A DNA stretch of 64,000 bases from Nostoc paludosum FACHB-159 (GTDB lineage Bacteria; Cyanobacteriota; Cyanobacteriia; Cyanobacteriales; Nostocaceae). A program made the translations under genes and the position numbers. The first letter of the stretch is position 1, and each line of letters starts with the position of its first letter. Shown in pieces: positions 9,586-17,817 of the stretch. The notes below the pieces were generated by a model. The model did no database searches, was not told the origin of the DNA, and worked only from the letters and a program-made list of their open reading frames with translations. The stretch spans positions 223,200 through 287,199 of the forward strand of contig NZ_JACJTU010000005.1 in NCBI RefSeq assembly GCF_014698835.1, written 5' to 3'.

Positions 9586-9668
9586 TTATGAGTGATGAGT
9601 GATGAGTTTTAAATTAGTAACTCCTAACTCCTAACTCCCAACTCTCAACTCCTAACTCCTAACTCTTA
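9586..9668. repeat. Short tandem repeats, TGATGAG / ACTCCTA type
   Basis: Direct units (GAGTGATGAG) are followed by complementary units (AACTCCTAACTCCTAACTCCC), giving an imperfect hairpin between lexA and the helicase gene. Confidence 0.7.
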
Positions 9669-9683
9669 GTTTGTGCTTAACAT

Positions 9684-11165
9684 ATGTACTTGACGGCAAA
9701 TCCAGTGCGGGAACTGCCTACTTTTCGCTTAAAATCACCATTTGCAAGGGAAAGTAAGGGCAGTTATCAAACATCGCAACCATTACCAGGATGTCCACGA
9801 AAGCCTGCATCTTTGCAATTGCGGCAATATCAGCAAGAAGCGATCGCCAGCTGGTTTGCTAATAATGGTAGAGGGACGCTCAAAATGGCTACTGGTAGTG
9901 GTAAAACTATTACGGCATTAGCGATCGCTTGTGAATTATATCAGCAGATTAATTTACAAGTTTTGTTGGTGGTGTGTCCCTACCGCCATCTTGTTACCCA
10001 ATGGGCGCGAGAATGTGAAAAATTTAATTTGCAACCGATTTTAGCCTTTGAGAATTTACGCACTTGGCAAAGTCAACTTTCAGGGCAAATTTATAATCTG
10101 CGTTCTGGTTCTCAACGGTTTGTCACGGTTATTACTACGAACTCCACTTTAATTGGAGAAGGGTTTCAATCTCAACTCAAATATTTTCCCGCCAAAACTT
10201 TAATTATTGGTGATGAAGCGCATAATTTAGGCGCACCCAAGTTAGAAGAAAGTTTGCCGCGCCGTGTTGGGTTGAGACTCGCTTTATCTGCCACGCCCGA
10301 AAGGTATTTTGATGATTTGGGTACCCAATCTTTATTTGATTATTTTGGCCCAGTTCTCCAGCCAGAGTTTACTTTGAGGGATGCGATCGCTCAAGGTGCT
10401 TTGGTACATTATCTGTATTATCCTGTGTTAGTTGAGTTAACAGAAGCAGAAAGTATTGCTTATTTAAAGTTAACTAAAAAAATTGGGCGATCGCTTTTAT
10501 TTCGAGAACGAGAAAATGGACAAGCAGGAGATTTTGAAGACAATGAAGATTTGAAGCCTTTATTGATGCAAAGGGCAAGGTTAATTGGTGCAGCCGAAAA
10601 TAAATTAAATGCTTTGCGCGACTTAATGACAACTCGCCGCGAAACTACTCACACTCTTTTTTATTGTAGTGATGGTTCGCCGGAAACAGGACAACGTTCA
10701 TCACTACGCCAACTCAAAGCTGTTGCTAAAATTCTTGGAGTAGAACTAGGTTATAAGGTAAGCACCTATACGGCTCAAACTTCTTTGGAAGAAAGGGAAA
10801 TATTACGTCATCAATTTGAAAGTGGTGAATTGCAAGGTTTAGTGGCAATTCGTTGTTTGGATGAAGGTGTGGATATTCCAGCAATTAAAACTGCGGTGAT
10901 TTTATCAAGTTCTGGTAATCCTCGTCAGTTTATCCAGCGACGGGGGCGAGTTTTACGCCCTCATCCAAGTAAAGAACGTGCAACTATATTCGACATGATT
11001 GTTTTGCCGCCAGATTTAGATAGAGAAACTATAGAAGTTGAGCGCAATCTGTTAAAAAAAGAGTTACGTCGCTTTGTCGAATTTGCTGATTTGGCTGATA
11101 ACGCTGGTGAAGCCAGAATGAAATTACTCGATTTACAAAAACGATATGGTTTATTAGATATTTGA
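9684..11165 (+). CDS. Superfamily 2 helicase of the DNA phosphorothioation restriction type
   Basis: This 493-residue DEAH-type helicase has a Q-motif-like LRQYQQEA (46-53), Walker A ATGSGKT (69-75), DEAH (177-180), SAT (202-204) and a C-terminal motif VI, QRRGRVLRPHP, near 418-428. Sequence style and gene context match the family described as phosphorothioation system restriction enzyme, found beside dnd genes that lack dndFGH. It probably translocates on or remodels DNA that lacks phosphorothioate marks. I see no nuclease domain in it, so any cutting would need a partner. It is the first gene of the left half of the dnd island. The ATG at 9684 overlaps a weak SOS-box-like palindrome. Confidence 0.8.
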   Translation: MYLTANPVRELPTFRLKSPFARESKGSYQTSQPLPGCPRKPASLQLRQYQQEAIASWFANNGRGTLKMATGSGKTITALAIACELYQQINLQVLLVVCPYRHLVTQWARECEKFNLQPILAFENLRTWQSQLSGQIYNLRSGSQRFVTVITTNSTLIGEGFQSQLKYFPAKTLIIGDEAHNLGAPKLEESLPRRVGLRLALSATPERYFDDLGTQSLFDYFGPVLQPEFTLRDAIAQGALVHYLYYPVLVELTEAESIAYLKLTKKIGRSLLFRERENGQAGDFEDNEDLKPLLMQRARLIGAAENKLNALRDLMTTRRETTHTLFYCSDGSPETGQRSSLRQLKAVAKILGVELGYKVSTYTAQTSLEEREILRHQFESGELQGLVAIRCLDEGVDIPAIKTAVILSSSGNPRQFIQRRGRVLRPHPSKERATIFDMIVLPPDLDRETIEVERNLLKKELRRFVEFADLADNAGEARMKLLDLQKRYGLLDI

Positions 11166-11185
11166 TATATCTGGCGAAAATGAAT

Positions 11186-11214
11186 GTAGAGACGTAGCAA
11201 TGCTACGTCTCTAC
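11186..11214. repeat. 29-bp palindromic repeat, GTAGAGACG family (copy 1)
   Basis: GTAGAGACGTAGCA and TGCTACGTCTCTAC are perfect 14-bp inverted arms around one A, 20 bp after the helicase stop. A sister copy with compensatory arm changes lies at 59021-59049. It could also work as a bidirectional terminator. Confidence 0.85.
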
Positions 11215-11313
11215 TAGATGTCTAATGAATCAGATTGTATTTGTATTTTTTTGTAAAAAATTTTTGAGTTTGGTAGAAGCAGGCATTAACTATGAAATAA
11301 TAAAATTATGAAT

Positions 11314-11372
11314 CATATTATAATGGGATGTAAGCAAAATTTTTAAAGCAGCTTACATCCCATTATAATATG
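11314..11372. repeat. Perfect 22-bp inverted repeat with 15-nt loop
   Basis: The left arm is 11314-11335 and the right arm 11351-11372, with no mismatch. Each arm contains ATTATAATGGGATGTAAG or its complement, and the loop is AT-rich. It lies in the 387-bp gene-free gap between the helicase and the 57-residue gene. Candidate roles are a mobile-element scar, a structured RNA or a strong operator. No T-run follows, so a simple terminator is less likely. Confidence 0.8.
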
Positions 11373-11552
11373 GTTTAATTAAAACTAATCTTATCAGAAA
11401 AGCATTAAATAATAAACCATTTTTTCTAAAAAATCTCAGATTTAAATATCATAGTTTCTCCAAATCTAAAGATAACGCTAACCGTAGCTTTACGGTGACA
11501 AATGTAGTACTAGTGAAGGTTAAAATATAGAAAAATTATTTTAGAATCCAAG

Positions 11553-11726
11553 ATGCCACAAGAGGCGAATATCGATGATGTACAAGAGCCAATTACCAGC
11601 GCTCCACCGGAAGTACGGCAAATTATTGAGCGAGTGTGGAAGCTGGAAAAAAGTAGGCTAGATAGGAAAAGCAAAGGGCATATTAACGATGATATTTTAG
11701 ATATTATCAAGGAAGCAGTGCAATGA
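11553..11726 (+). CDS. 57-residue acidic protein coupled to the SMC-like ATPase
   Basis: The frame runs from the ATG at 11553 to a TGA at 11724-11726 that overlaps the next gene's ATG at 11723 (ATGA). This arrangement signals translational coupling. The product starts MPQEANIDDV, has a helical, charged middle (VRQIIERVWKLEKSRLDRK) and ends DDILDIIKEAVQ. It looks like a small soluble helical protein with no membrane segment. I do not recognise the family. Position and coupling suggest an obligate partner or adaptor of the downstream ATPase within the phosphorothioation island. It is easily missed by length cut-offs. Confidence 0.7.
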   Translation: MPQEANIDDVQEPITSAPPEVRQIIERVWKLEKSRLDRKSKGHINDDILDIIKEAVQ

Positions 11727-13792
11727 AGCTGACTTCAATTAAGCTGTGCAATTTTCGCTCGTTTTATGGTACAACGCCAGAGATGAATCTCGCCGGAGGA
11801 GATATTCACAACACGACGATTATTCATGGTAATAACGGTGCTGGTAAAACAAGTCTCTTGAATGCATTTACGTGGGTGTTATATGAGAAATTTAGTGCGG
11901 CATTTGCATCAACAGAACAGTTAGTAAATAAAAGAGCGATCGCCCAAACCGAACGAGGACAAGCTGTAGAATGTTGGGTAGAAGTTGGTTGGGAACATGA
12001 TGTAACTCGCTACCGAGTTAAACGTTCCTGTAGGGTTTACAAAAACTCCACCGAACTGGAAGCAGGTAAAACTCAATTAACCATGTGGGTAAGTGGCGAC
12101 GATGGCAAATGGAATTTACCAACACAGCCACCAGAAGATATTATTAATCAGATTTTACCCGCTAGTTTACATCAATATTTTTTCTTTGACGGCGAACGAA
12201 TTGAAGAGATAGTCCGTTCTGATAAAAAAGCCGAAATCGCGGAAGCCACAAAGATTTTTTTAGGTGTAGAAATCATCGAACGTTCAATTACACATTTAAA
12301 AGGAGCTAAAAAAAGTTTAGAAACTGAGTTAACAGCTATAGGTGATGCAGAAACTAAACAACTTTTACGGCAGCAAGAAAAGATAGAACGTGAAATTGAT
12401 AGTATCACCAAACGACAAAGCGAAATTCAACAAGAGTTAGAATATCAACAAACCTTCAAAAAAGAGACAAGCAACCGTTTACGAGAACTCAGTGCTGCTA
12501 AAGAACTGCAAGAAAGACGGCAGAATTTAGAATCACAGAAAGAAGCAAACCGCGAAGAACTGAGAAAAACGAGAGAAGCACTGAAAAAAGTGATTTCGGC
12601 ACGTGGTTATACAGTGTTGCTGTCAGATACTACGAGCCAATTTCGGAAACTCGTTGATGATTTTAAGCAGCGCGGTGAGTTAACATCAGGAATTTCACGG
12701 GAATTTATCAATGAATTACTGAAATCTAAACGTTGCATTTGTGGTGCAGACTTAAATGCAGGAAGTCATCATCATAATAATGTGCAAATTTGGCTAGAAC
12801 GAGCAGGTTCATCCACAGTAGAAGAAACTGCAATTCGGATGAGTGCCCAAGTAGATGAAATTGATAAGCAAGCAATAGTGTTTTGGGAAGAGGTAGATCG
12901 AGAACAAGTGAGAATTGAACAGTTAAGGCAGACGATATCACAACTTGAAAGTGAATTAGATAGTATTCAAGAAAGATTGCGAAAAGATGCTAACGAAGAA
13001 ATTAGCAGTTTACAAAAGCGCCTAGACGAGATTGAAACTAAAATTGATGAATTAAATCGAGAACAAGGTGCAAATCAACAGCGAATTGCCCACTTAGAAA
13101 CAGAAATTGATGCTTTGAGTAAACAAATAGCTAAGCAGAAATTGAATGAAGCCAAGCAAGTTTTAGCACAGCGACGTATTAACGCTACTCAAGATGCAAT
13201 TGAACGGTTAACAGAAGTCAAAAATCGTCAAGAAAAACAATTTCGTTTGCAACTTGAAAAGCGAGTTCAAGAAATATTCATGGAGATTTCTGTTGCACCA
13301 TATATTCCAAAAATCAGCGATAAATATGAATTGACGCTGGTAGAAAATACAGCAGGTATCGAAGCGCCAGTTGCAGCTTCCACTGGGGAAAATCAAATTC
13401 TGAGTTTGTCCTTTATTGCCAGTATCATCGATAGAGTGCGGGAGTGGAGCGAGAAGCGAAAAATGATGATGCTTCCTGATAGCAGTACTTTCCCAATTGT
13501 CATGGATTCGCCATTTGGAAGTTTAGATGAAATTTCGCGGCGACACATTGCTCAGACAATTCCTAAATTAGCGAATCAATTAATAGTGTTAGTGACAAAG
13601 ACTCAATGGCGGGGTGAAGTTGAAGAAGAAATAGCAGAGAGAATTGGTAGAGAATATGTGCTGACTTATTATTCTTCCAAGCCAGATTGCGAGCAAGATT
13701 ATATTGAATTGGGTGGTGAAAGATATCCTTTAGTGCGTCAAAGCCCTAATGAATTTGAGTATACCGAGATTATTGAAGTAGAACGCGGCTAA
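11723..13792 (+). CDS. SMC/RecF-like (DndD-type) AAA ATPase, second copy in the island
   Basis: This 689-residue ABC-type ATPase has Walker A GNNGAGKT at residues 36-43, a long coiled coil from about 190 to 520, an ABC signature-like STGENQILSLS near 552, and Walker B FPIVMDSPFGSLDE near 590. A CICGAD motif sits in the middle of the coiled coil, near residue 338, like a half zinc hook. It resembles DndD proteins but is clearly distinct from the canonical dndD at 20739. Its coupling to the small gene upstream and its place behind the helicase suggest it belongs to a restriction or sensing module rather than to the modification complex. That is inference. Confidence 0.8.
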   Translation: MKLTSIKLCNFRSFYGTTPEMNLAGGDIHNTTIIHGNNGAGKTSLLNAFTWVLYEKFSAAFASTEQLVNKRAIAQTERGQAVECWVEVGWEHDVTRYRVKRSCRVYKNSTELEAGKTQLTMWVSGDDGKWNLPTQPPEDIINQILPASLHQYFFFDGERIEEIVRSDKKAEIAEATKIFLGVEIIERSITHLKGAKKSLETELTAIGDAETKQLLRQQEKIEREIDSITKRQSEIQQELEYQQTFKKETSNRLRELSAAKELQERRQNLESQKEANREELRKTREALKKVISARGYTVLLSDTTSQFRKLVDDFKQRGELTSGISREFINELLKSKRCICGADLNAGSHHHNNVQIWLERAGSSTVEETAIRMSAQVDEIDKQAIVFWEEVDREQVRIEQLRQTISQLESELDSIQERLRKDANEEISSLQKRLDEIETKIDELNREQGANQQRIAHLETEIDALSKQIAKQKLNEAKQVLAQRRINATQDAIERLTEVKNRQEKQFRLQLEKRVQEIFMEISVAPYIPKISDKYELTLVENTAGIEAPVAASTGENQILSLSFIASIIDRVREWSEKRKMMMLPDSSTFPIVMDSPFGSLDEISRRHIAQTIPKLANQLIVLVTKTQWRGEVEEEIAERIGREYVLTYYSSKPDCEQDYIELGGERYPLVRQSPNEFEYTEIIEVERG

Positions 13793-13799
13793 TTAAGAG

Positions 13800-13885
13800 A
13801 AACGAACCACAGAGGCGCAAAGAACACAGAGAAATAATGTCGCACCAAAACGCAATTTTTCTCTCTGCGCCTCTGCGTGAGGTTA
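13800..13885. repeat. Inverted repeat, CACAGAGGCGCA family
   Basis: CACAGAGGCGCAAAGAACAC is followed by the complementary TCTCTCTGCGCCTCTGCGTG, a dispersed repeat common in Nostocales. It lies between the ATPase and the Uma2 gene. A related element occurs at 62560-62640. Confidence 0.6.
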
Positions 13886-13939
13886 CCATCCAAAAAAAGT
13901 TAAAGTTGAAAAAAGCAACTTTTAGTAAAGGATGCGGTT

Positions 13940-14509
13940 ATGATTGCTAATTCAAACCAAAAGTATATGTCTCCCGAAGAATACTTGGAATGGGAAGAAA
14001 GACAAGATATCAAATACGAATACATAAATGGTGAAGTATTCGCCATGACTGGGGGTACAATTCCTCATAATGATATAGCTTTCAACTTAGCTTCAGCATT
14101 AAAAAGCCACCTTCGGGGGGGTGCGTGTCGTGTCAATATAGCAGATGCAAAAGTAGCAGTAACCGAGAACGGGCCGTTTCACTACCCGGATGTTGTAGTG
14201 AGTTGTCATCCAAGAGACAAACAAGCGATTAAATTTATTCAGTATCCTTGTTTAATTGTCGAAGTTCTCTCCCCTAGTACAGAAGCTTACGACAGAGGCA
14301 AAAAATTTATGCAGTATCGCCGCATCGAAACTTTACAAGAATATGTCCTGATTGATGCTGAAAAGATTAGTTTAGATTGCTTCCGGCTAAATGATAGAGG
14401 AATTTGGGAGTTACATCCCTATGAAGAAGGGAATGAAGTTCATTTAACCAGTGTTGATTTTCGCTTTCCCATATCTTTAGTTTATGAGGATGTGCAGTTT
14501 CCAATCTAA
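13940..14509 (+). CDS. Uma2 family (DUF820) putative restriction endonuclease-fold nuclease
   Basis: This 189-residue protein has the Uma2 pattern: an N-terminal MSPEEYLEWEE, then VKYEYI-like IKYEYINGEVFAMTGG, VAVTENGPFHYPDVVVSC with the PD active-site region, CLIVEVLSPSTEAYDRGKKF (E-x-hydrophobic plus downstream Lys) and LQEYVLID. The fold is related to PD-(D/E)XK nucleases. Cyanobacteria carry dozens of copies of uncertain function. It lies in the dnd island on the same strand as the flanking dnd-associated genes, so it may be a passenger or a nuclease component. A more distant second copy lies at 58423. Confidence 0.85.
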   Translation: MIANSNQKYMSPEEYLEWEERQDIKYEYINGEVFAMTGGTIPHNDIAFNLASALKSHLRGGACRVNIADAKVAVTENGPFHYPDVVVSCHPRDKQAIKFIQYPCLIVEVLSPSTEAYDRGKKFMQYRRIETLQEYVLIDAEKISLDCFRLNDRGIWELHPYEEGNEVHLTSVDFRFPISLVYEDVQFPI

Positions 14510-14625
14510 GTTTTGAATAATTTGTTTGTGTGGCGATCGCTGCTATTTTAGTATAAAAAAGTGCGTAAATATAGGCAGTATTATCTCTTTCTGTTAATAT
14601 GGCTACACAGTAGATATTAAAATCA

Positions 14626-15096
14626 ATGGCTGCTAATAGAATCAAGGTTGCTAAAGATAAAGCCGAGTTAGTTAAATCCTTAGTCGCATCAAAAGACACA
14701 ACAGGGCCTTTTCAAACTTATGTAGAAGTAATGGTCTTTGCTGCTGCTTTAGGCGTTAAATATAAAAAGCGTAGACCTTTAGGCGAGACTACCAAAAGAG
14801 AACCTTCTCCTATTCCACAAGAAAACTTTGTCTCTTTGGGGCATGAACTAATAATTAAATTATTGGGAATTAATGAAACACAAGATATAGAAATTATTTC
14901 TTCACAACAAGAAGAATATGAAGATAAACGCACCCAAATTTTTGAAGAATACGCCAATGGAGGGCTAGAAATTTTACAAACTGAATTACGCGGAGCCGTA
15001 GATTATTTAGAGCGTATTCTTTTATTCTTAATTGCAGAAAAAGATAATAAAGAATCGATAGATGAAGAATTTGACCTTAGCAGATTTTTAAGTTAA
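14626..15096 (+). CDS. DNA phosphorothioation-associated protein 4
   Basis: The 156-residue product resembles the dnd system-associated protein 4 family. An N-terminal RIKVAKDKAELVKSLVASKD segment is followed by a helical region with FQTYVEVMVFAAALGVKYKK and RRPLGETTKREPSPIP. The rest is acidic and helical, ending in EEFDLSRFL. The biochemical role of the family is unknown; it is found almost only beside dnd genes. The HNH gene begins 24 bp downstream on the same strand, so the two are probably co-transcribed. Confidence 0.75.
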   Translation: MAANRIKVAKDKAELVKSLVASKDTTGPFQTYVEVMVFAAALGVKYKKRRPLGETTKREPSPIPQENFVSLGHELIIKLLGINETQDIEIISSQQEEYEDKRTQIFEEYANGGLEILQTELRGAVDYLERILLFLIAEKDNKESIDEEFDLSRFLS

Positions 15097-15120
15097 TTTT
15101 TAACAATTTTTTAAGGAATT

Positions 15121-16062
15121 ATGAAAACATTAGATTATTACTATAAATCTTTTTCTCAATTAAATGTAAGTAGTAGCAGTAAGCGTGGTAATGCTCACTA
15201 TAAACCAATATTGGTTTTAAATGTTATTGATTTGATTACACGAGGAGTTATTAATGATAACCGAATTCCAGTTTCAGAAGAATTAATTCAAACATTTGAG
15301 AGATACTGGAGTATTTTAGGTTCTAAATCCTATAAAGGTGGTTTACACTATCCATTCTTTCATCTACAAAGTGATGGGTTTTGGCACTTAGTATTTAAGC
15401 CTGAGTTTAAGGGACTACAGCCAAAAACTACTAACAAGCTGAAAGAGGCTGTTGAATATGCTTATTTTGATAATGAACTATTTAATTTTTTGCAAGATGA
15501 ATCTTCAAGACAAGAATTAATTGATTCATTAGTAACAACTTTTTTTCAAGAACAGCAAGATGTATTTGACGAGATTTTGCAAATAAACCAATCTTTTTAA
15601 GAAGATGACTTAGCTATACAAAAATTAGCTGCCTCAACCAACTTAGATAGTAATCCAAGATGGGGTATTAGAAAGGCAGTAATTAGAAATGCTTTTTTCC
15701 GAACAACTATTGTTCGTATATATGATTCTAAATGTGCCTTTTGCGGTATTAAAGTAACTAAAGGCGTAAATAAAAATATTGTAGATGGCGCACACATCAA
15801 ACCATTTGCACAATTTTATGACAGCAGAATCAATAATGGTATTGCTCTTTGCAAGAATCACCATTGGGCTTTTGACCGTGGTTGGTTTACTGCTGATGAG
15901 CAGTATCAAATCATTGTTAGTCAGGAATTAGAAGAAATATCTCCCTACACTAAGCCCATGAAAGATTTTCATGGTGAAAGGCTACTGCTACCAAATAAAG
16001 AGCAATACTTTCCAGAACTAGAAGCGTTGCAATGGCATCGTCAAAATATATTTCAAGGTTAA
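15121..16062 (+). pseudogene. Sulfur-binding-domain / HNH endonuclease split by one in-frame stop
   Basis: Codons 1-159 encode an intact SBD-like domain. It contains NAHYKPILVLNVID and LHYPFFHLQSDGFWHLVF, matching the PT-DNA-binding domain of ScoMcrA-type type IV enzymes. A TAA at 15598-15600 then interrupts the frame. The same frame continues without further stops for 153 codons to the TAA at 16060-16062, and encodes an HNH nuclease: CAFCG, VDGAHIKPFAQF, NGIALCKNHHWAFDRGWF. No start codon suits a separate HNH gene. A single base change is therefore the simplest explanation: recent inactivation, readthrough, or a sequencing error. What would be made now is a free sulfur-binding domain. The gene ends directly against the dndB stop codon, tail to tail. 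Confidence 0.85.
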
Positions 16063-17661
16063 TTACAACACGGGTGGAAGTCCCACTTCTTTTAGTTCCA
16101 CAAATTCACCATCAAAACCAATTGCTTTATTTTCCACAGTCCTAGCATTAGCCAAAGCCTTACGCAGTTCAGCACGTTCCATTGAATCTTCAATTCCACC
16201 AAGGATGTAAATTAATAACTTTGTTGCTAATTCTTTTCCAGAAACTTGCACTCGCTTTTTATTAGGGTCATATAAAACCCCATACCAAAGAGATTGAGGA
16301 TATTCCATACCAGTAAAACCGCCTTGCTGGTCAAACTTTCGCAACTTCTTAAAAATGCTGGTTATAGAAAGACCTTTTTTAAATACTAAAAATCCTAAAG
16401 CTTGTGCTAAAGCAACTTGCGCTACAGGACGGAAAAGTATATTTGCTTCACCACCACCCTTTTCAAAACTGAACCTTCGCAAAATAGGAGTATCTTCATG
16501 TTCTAAAATTTTATAACTAGGCAAATTAGCCAAATTATCAAAAAGCTTTTTAAATTCCTCAATTCCCTCCTCAATTTCTTCGTCTTCTGGACGCATAGGA
16601 ATTAAACCTTTTTCCAATGGTTTCCAGTGTGGGAATTTTTGACCTAAATATCGCTCAGACATATCTTGTAGTGCTTGCAGCGTCGTCAAAACTGTAGAAT
16701 TAGCTGCTACAGTTCCACTATTCCAATTAACACGCGGGTTACGATTTGGACGTTGTTCTAAAAGTGGATGAGTCACTGCAATTTTTCTAGCCACAATAGA
16801 AAAGCCATCATCTTCATTTAACTGTGCTAACTGACCTTTAGTTAAAGGTGCAGCCATCAGGTTAACATGAACAAAAATCGACCTCACCCTTCTTCTAGCT
16901 TGGTTGCGAGTCTCCCCAGCGTTAACTGCACAAATGAACTCTATACCAATTTTCTCTTTAGGTAAGCTTTGTAAATAAGCAGGATCTACTTGATATTGCT
17001 CTATCAAATCTGCCACTGTGATAAAACTATCATCAGCAGTTTTATCCTTTTTATATCGCTGGAGTTTGCCAGTTTTAATTAACTCTATTAAACCCTGAAC
17101 TCCCATAAGTCGGTGTTGACCATCTAGGGCATAAATGGTTACGTTTTCTTCAGAAACATTGAGTAAGCCGACCTTACCATCTTTATCTAGAGGCGTAAAA
17201 TCGGTAGTAGACTTTGTGGCGCGTTCCTCACTGTCCCACTCAGATGCTTTAGGGTTATCCACCCAAGGTTGATTAATTACTACTAACACTGCTGGAAACT
17301 TATGATTTTTTCTAGCAGCCAAATACTGAACTAAGGGTGCTTGACGCGACCAGTCAATGGGACGTTGTTGAATTTCGTCGATACTATCCGCATCAATTTC
17401 GATGTTATCAGTCTCTGGATTGTACTTTTTTTGCAGCAAAGGTAAACCAGAAGCGAAATGCACTCGGCCTGCAAACCATTCTAGGGTCACGGAACCAACA
17501 TAAGCTTCACTTCCGCCCATCTCAGTTTTTTGAACCAGAATTTGGTCTTTTTTTTCTAAAAATTTCTCTAGAAGTAAAGCTAGTACCTCTTTTTCCTTGT
17601 TTTCTCTCTCTAGGTACTCTCTAGCAATATCAGCAGTTAGGTCAGATGCAGTGTCTCTCAT
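16063..17661 (-). CDS. dndB: DndB-type DGQHR protein, regulator of phosphorothioation
   Basis: This 532-residue protein carries the diagnostic DGQHR motif at residues 180-184 (IYALDGQHRLMGV), followed by NQARRRVRSIFVHVNLMAAPL typical of the DGQHR family. It is longer than the enterobacterial DndB (roughly 350-370 residues). In enteric bacteria DndB represses the dnd operon and affects modification density. Here it is divergent from dndC with a 156-bp shared promoter region containing inverted repeats, which fits a regulatory role. The ATG at 17659-17661 has no clear Shine-Dalgarno sequence. Confidence 0.87.
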   Translation of the reverse strand: MRDTASDLTADIAREYLERENKEKEVLALLLEKFLEKKDQILVQKTEMGGSEAYVGSVTLEWFAGRVHFASGLPLLQKKYNPETDNIEIDADSIDEIQQRPIDWSRQAPLVQYLAARKNHKFPAVLVVINQPWVDNPKASEWDSEERATKSTTDFTPLDKDGKVGLLNVSEENVTIYALDGQHRLMGVQGLIELIKTGKLQRYKKDKTADDSFITVADLIEQYQVDPAYLQSLPKEKIGIEFICAVNAGETRNQARRRVRSIFVHVNLMAAPLTKGQLAQLNEDDGFSIVARKIAVTHPLLEQRPNRNPRVNWNSGTVAANSTVLTTLQALQDMSERYLGQKFPHWKPLEKGLIPMRPEDEEIEEGIEEFKKLFDNLANLPSYKILEHEDTPILRRFSFEKGGGEANILFRPVAQVALAQALGFLVFKKGLSITSIFKKLRKFDQQGGFTGMEYPQSLWYGVLYDPNKKRVQVSGKELATKLLIYILGGIEDSMERAELRKALANARTVENKAIGFDGEFVELKEVGLPPVL

Positions 17662-17703
17662 ATTAATTTTTAAAAACTTGGTCTTGTAAGGTAGCTATAT
17701 TGT

Positions 17704-17791
17704 CCAAAAAGTTAGATACTAATAAATCAGTTTTTAAAAACTTTTTGGTAACCCACGCATTCCATAGACTGGGGTAAAAAAAAGCGGTAAC
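17704..17791. promoter_or_regulatory. dndB-dndC divergent control region with inverted repeats
   Basis: CCAAAAAGTT (17704-17713) and AACTTTTTGG (17739-17748) form a perfect 10-bp inverted repeat. GTTTTTAAAAAC (17730-17741) is itself a palindrome, and TTTTTAAAAACTT recurs at 17667-17679. Two GGTAAC half-sites (17747-17752 and 17786-17791) match the arms of the palindrome upstream of the XRE regulator. Likely operators for DndB and/or the XRE protein. Confidence 0.5.
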
Positions 17792-17817
17792 GCCCAAATG
17801 TCCAGAGGTAAGAAGCA

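Noticed and set aside
9684..11165. Helicase as a RecG/UvrB-type repair enzyme
   Set aside because: Length, motif spacing and position beside dnd genes fit the phosphorothioation restriction family better, and UvrB-specific motifs are not seen.
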